8,126 nt of DNA, taken from contig DEAW01000114.1 in the NCBI GenBank assembly GCA_002348315.1, positions 16,791 through 24,916 on the forward strand. Direction: 5' to 3'. The stretch is from Planctomycetaceae bacterium UBA2972 (GTDB taxonomy: Bacteria; Planctomycetota; Planctomycetia; Pirellulales; Pirellulaceae). The notes beneath the pieces were generated by a model. It ran no database searches and was not told where the DNA came from. It was given only the letters and a program-made list of their open reading frames with translations. The translations under genes were made by a program, and so were the position numbers. Shown here in pieces: positions 7,630-8,126 of this stretch. The stretch's first letter is position 1. Each line of letters opens with the position of its first letter.

Positions 7630-7778
7630 TAGCTTCCCAAGTAATCTAAACAAGTTGTTAATCTCCGAGCCGATAAGATTTTGGAATAGGGATGGATTAG
7701 CCAGATGCGGATTAATCTCTGTACTCCATTTTAGGTAGATGCCGCTCAAATCACCAACACTTGCCAATGAACTAAACA
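7630..7778. promoter_or_regulatory. Divergent intergenic region with presumed promoters for both directions
   Basis: About 150 A+T-leaning bases separate the first minus-strand gene (start 7629) from the plus-strand DUF983 gene (start 7779 or 7800). It is the only non-coding stretch longer than a few bases, so promoters for both units should lie here. No convincing -35/-10 pair, operator palindrome or terminator hairpin can be pointed to. An eight-base direct repeat, TTAATCTC, occurs at 7658-7665 and 7712-7719, 54 bases apart; this is weak and could be chance. The minus-strand frame through the region is open but does not look like coding sequence. Confidence 0.5.
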
Positions 7779-8126
7779 ATGCGATTTTTCAAAATAATTA
7801 TGCAGAGTTTGAAGCTTAAATGTTGCCTTTGCGGAAAAGGGAACATGTTTCGTAATTGGCTCATCATGCATGAAGACTGCCCGGAATGCGGGTGCCATTT
7901 CGAACGTGAAAAAGGATTCTTCCTGGGAAGTATCTACTTCAATTACGGTATCACTGCTATCACAATGACCGCTCTGTATATGACAGCCTATTTTCTTCAA
8001 TGGGCCGAAAACAATACACTGCTGATCTATGCCACGGTCTATGTCGTCATTGTGCCAGCAATCATTCATCCGTTTGCCCGCAGCCTCTGGGCCGGATTCG
8101 ATCAAATGTGGGACCCGAGAGAGAAG
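7779..8126 (+). CDS. DUF983 family zinc-ribbon membrane protein, C-terminus cut by window edge
   Basis: The frame is open for 116 codons to the right edge with no stop. The N-terminus carries a two-knuckle zinc ribbon, C15-x-x-C18-G and C34-x-x-C37-G, followed by FEREKGFFLGSIYFNYG (41-57), typical of DUF983. Two membrane helices follow (about 55-73 and 81-99), then a W-x-G-F-D-x-M-W-D segment. Family members usually end soon after this, so only a short tail should be missing. Two in-frame ATGs are possible, at 7779 and 7800, and neither has a clear Shine-Dalgarno; the longer form is listed. The CxxC pairs suggest Zn binding on the cytoplasmic face, which is inferred rather than shown. The gene is divergent from the MoxR-VWA train and shares only the intergenic region with it. 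Its biochemical role is unknown, and a link to the neighbouring system is not demonstrated. Confidence 0.82.
   Translation, partial: MRFFKIIMQSLKLKCCLCGKGNMFRNWLIMHEDCPECGCHFEREKGFFLGSIYFNYGITAITMTALYMTAYFLQWAENNTLLIYATVYVVIVPAIIHPFARSLWAGFDQMWDPREK

Noticed and set aside
7658..7719. Direct repeat TTAATCTC twice, 54 bases apart, considered as an operator pair
   Set aside because: Eight bases with no dyad symmetry and no extended match; easily chance in A+T-leaning sequence.
7630..7779. TTG-started 118-residue version of the small membrane protein
   Set aside because: The added 50 residues have no family-like character and would fill the whole divergent intergenic region; the ATG at 7629 has a purine-rich site upstream.
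7746..8105. Minus-strand open frame of 119 codons opposite the DUF983 gene
   Set aside because: It is antisense to a frame with clear CxxC motifs and membrane helices; its own translation has no domain-like pattern.

Overview
The window reads as planctomycete chromosomal DNA. This is inferred from protein style, not from a marker gene. The basis is a MoxR / DUF58 / BatA-like / second von Willebrand factor A (VWA) series of the kind common in Planctomycetes, a large PQQ-type beta-propeller protein beside it, a DUF983 zinc-ribbon membrane protein, mostly weak ribosome-binding sites, and base composition near half G+C. Genus cannot be assigned.

Positions 1-7629 are one minus-strand gene train with almost no intergenic space, transcribed right to left. 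The order is: a 68-residue two-helix membrane protein (7629-7423); a secreted PQQ-like propeller protein (7408-5312); a MoxR-family AAA+ ATPase (5325-4204); a DUF58 protein (4253-3333); a BatA-like membrane protein with a VWA domain and a glutamine-amidotransferase-like region (3333-1132); and a second membrane-anchored VWA protein (1139 to beyond the left edge). Successive junctions are a 14-base gap, a 14-base overlap, a 50-base overlap, a 1-base TGATG overlap and an 8-base overlap carrying a textbook Shine-Dalgarno sequence. This layout implies one polycistronic, translationally coupled transcript. Positions 7779-8126 hold a divergent plus-strand DUF983 gene that runs off the right edge. 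The roughly 150-base gap at 7630-7778 is the only non-coding stretch of any size and should hold the promoters for both directions.

The likely joint role follows what is known of MoxR/VWA systems. A cytoplasmic MoxR ATPase works with VWA-type proteins, here cytoplasmic DUF58 and two membrane VWA proteins, to remodel or mature a client, often at the envelope. All three VWA-type proteins keep a recognisable MIDAS metal-site motif, so each may bind a metal-dependent ligand. The exported propeller and the small membrane protein are encoded first, suggesting that they form part of the same envelope apparatus, but no client or substrate can be read from the sequence. No mobile element, RNA gene, CRISPR array or terminator was found.
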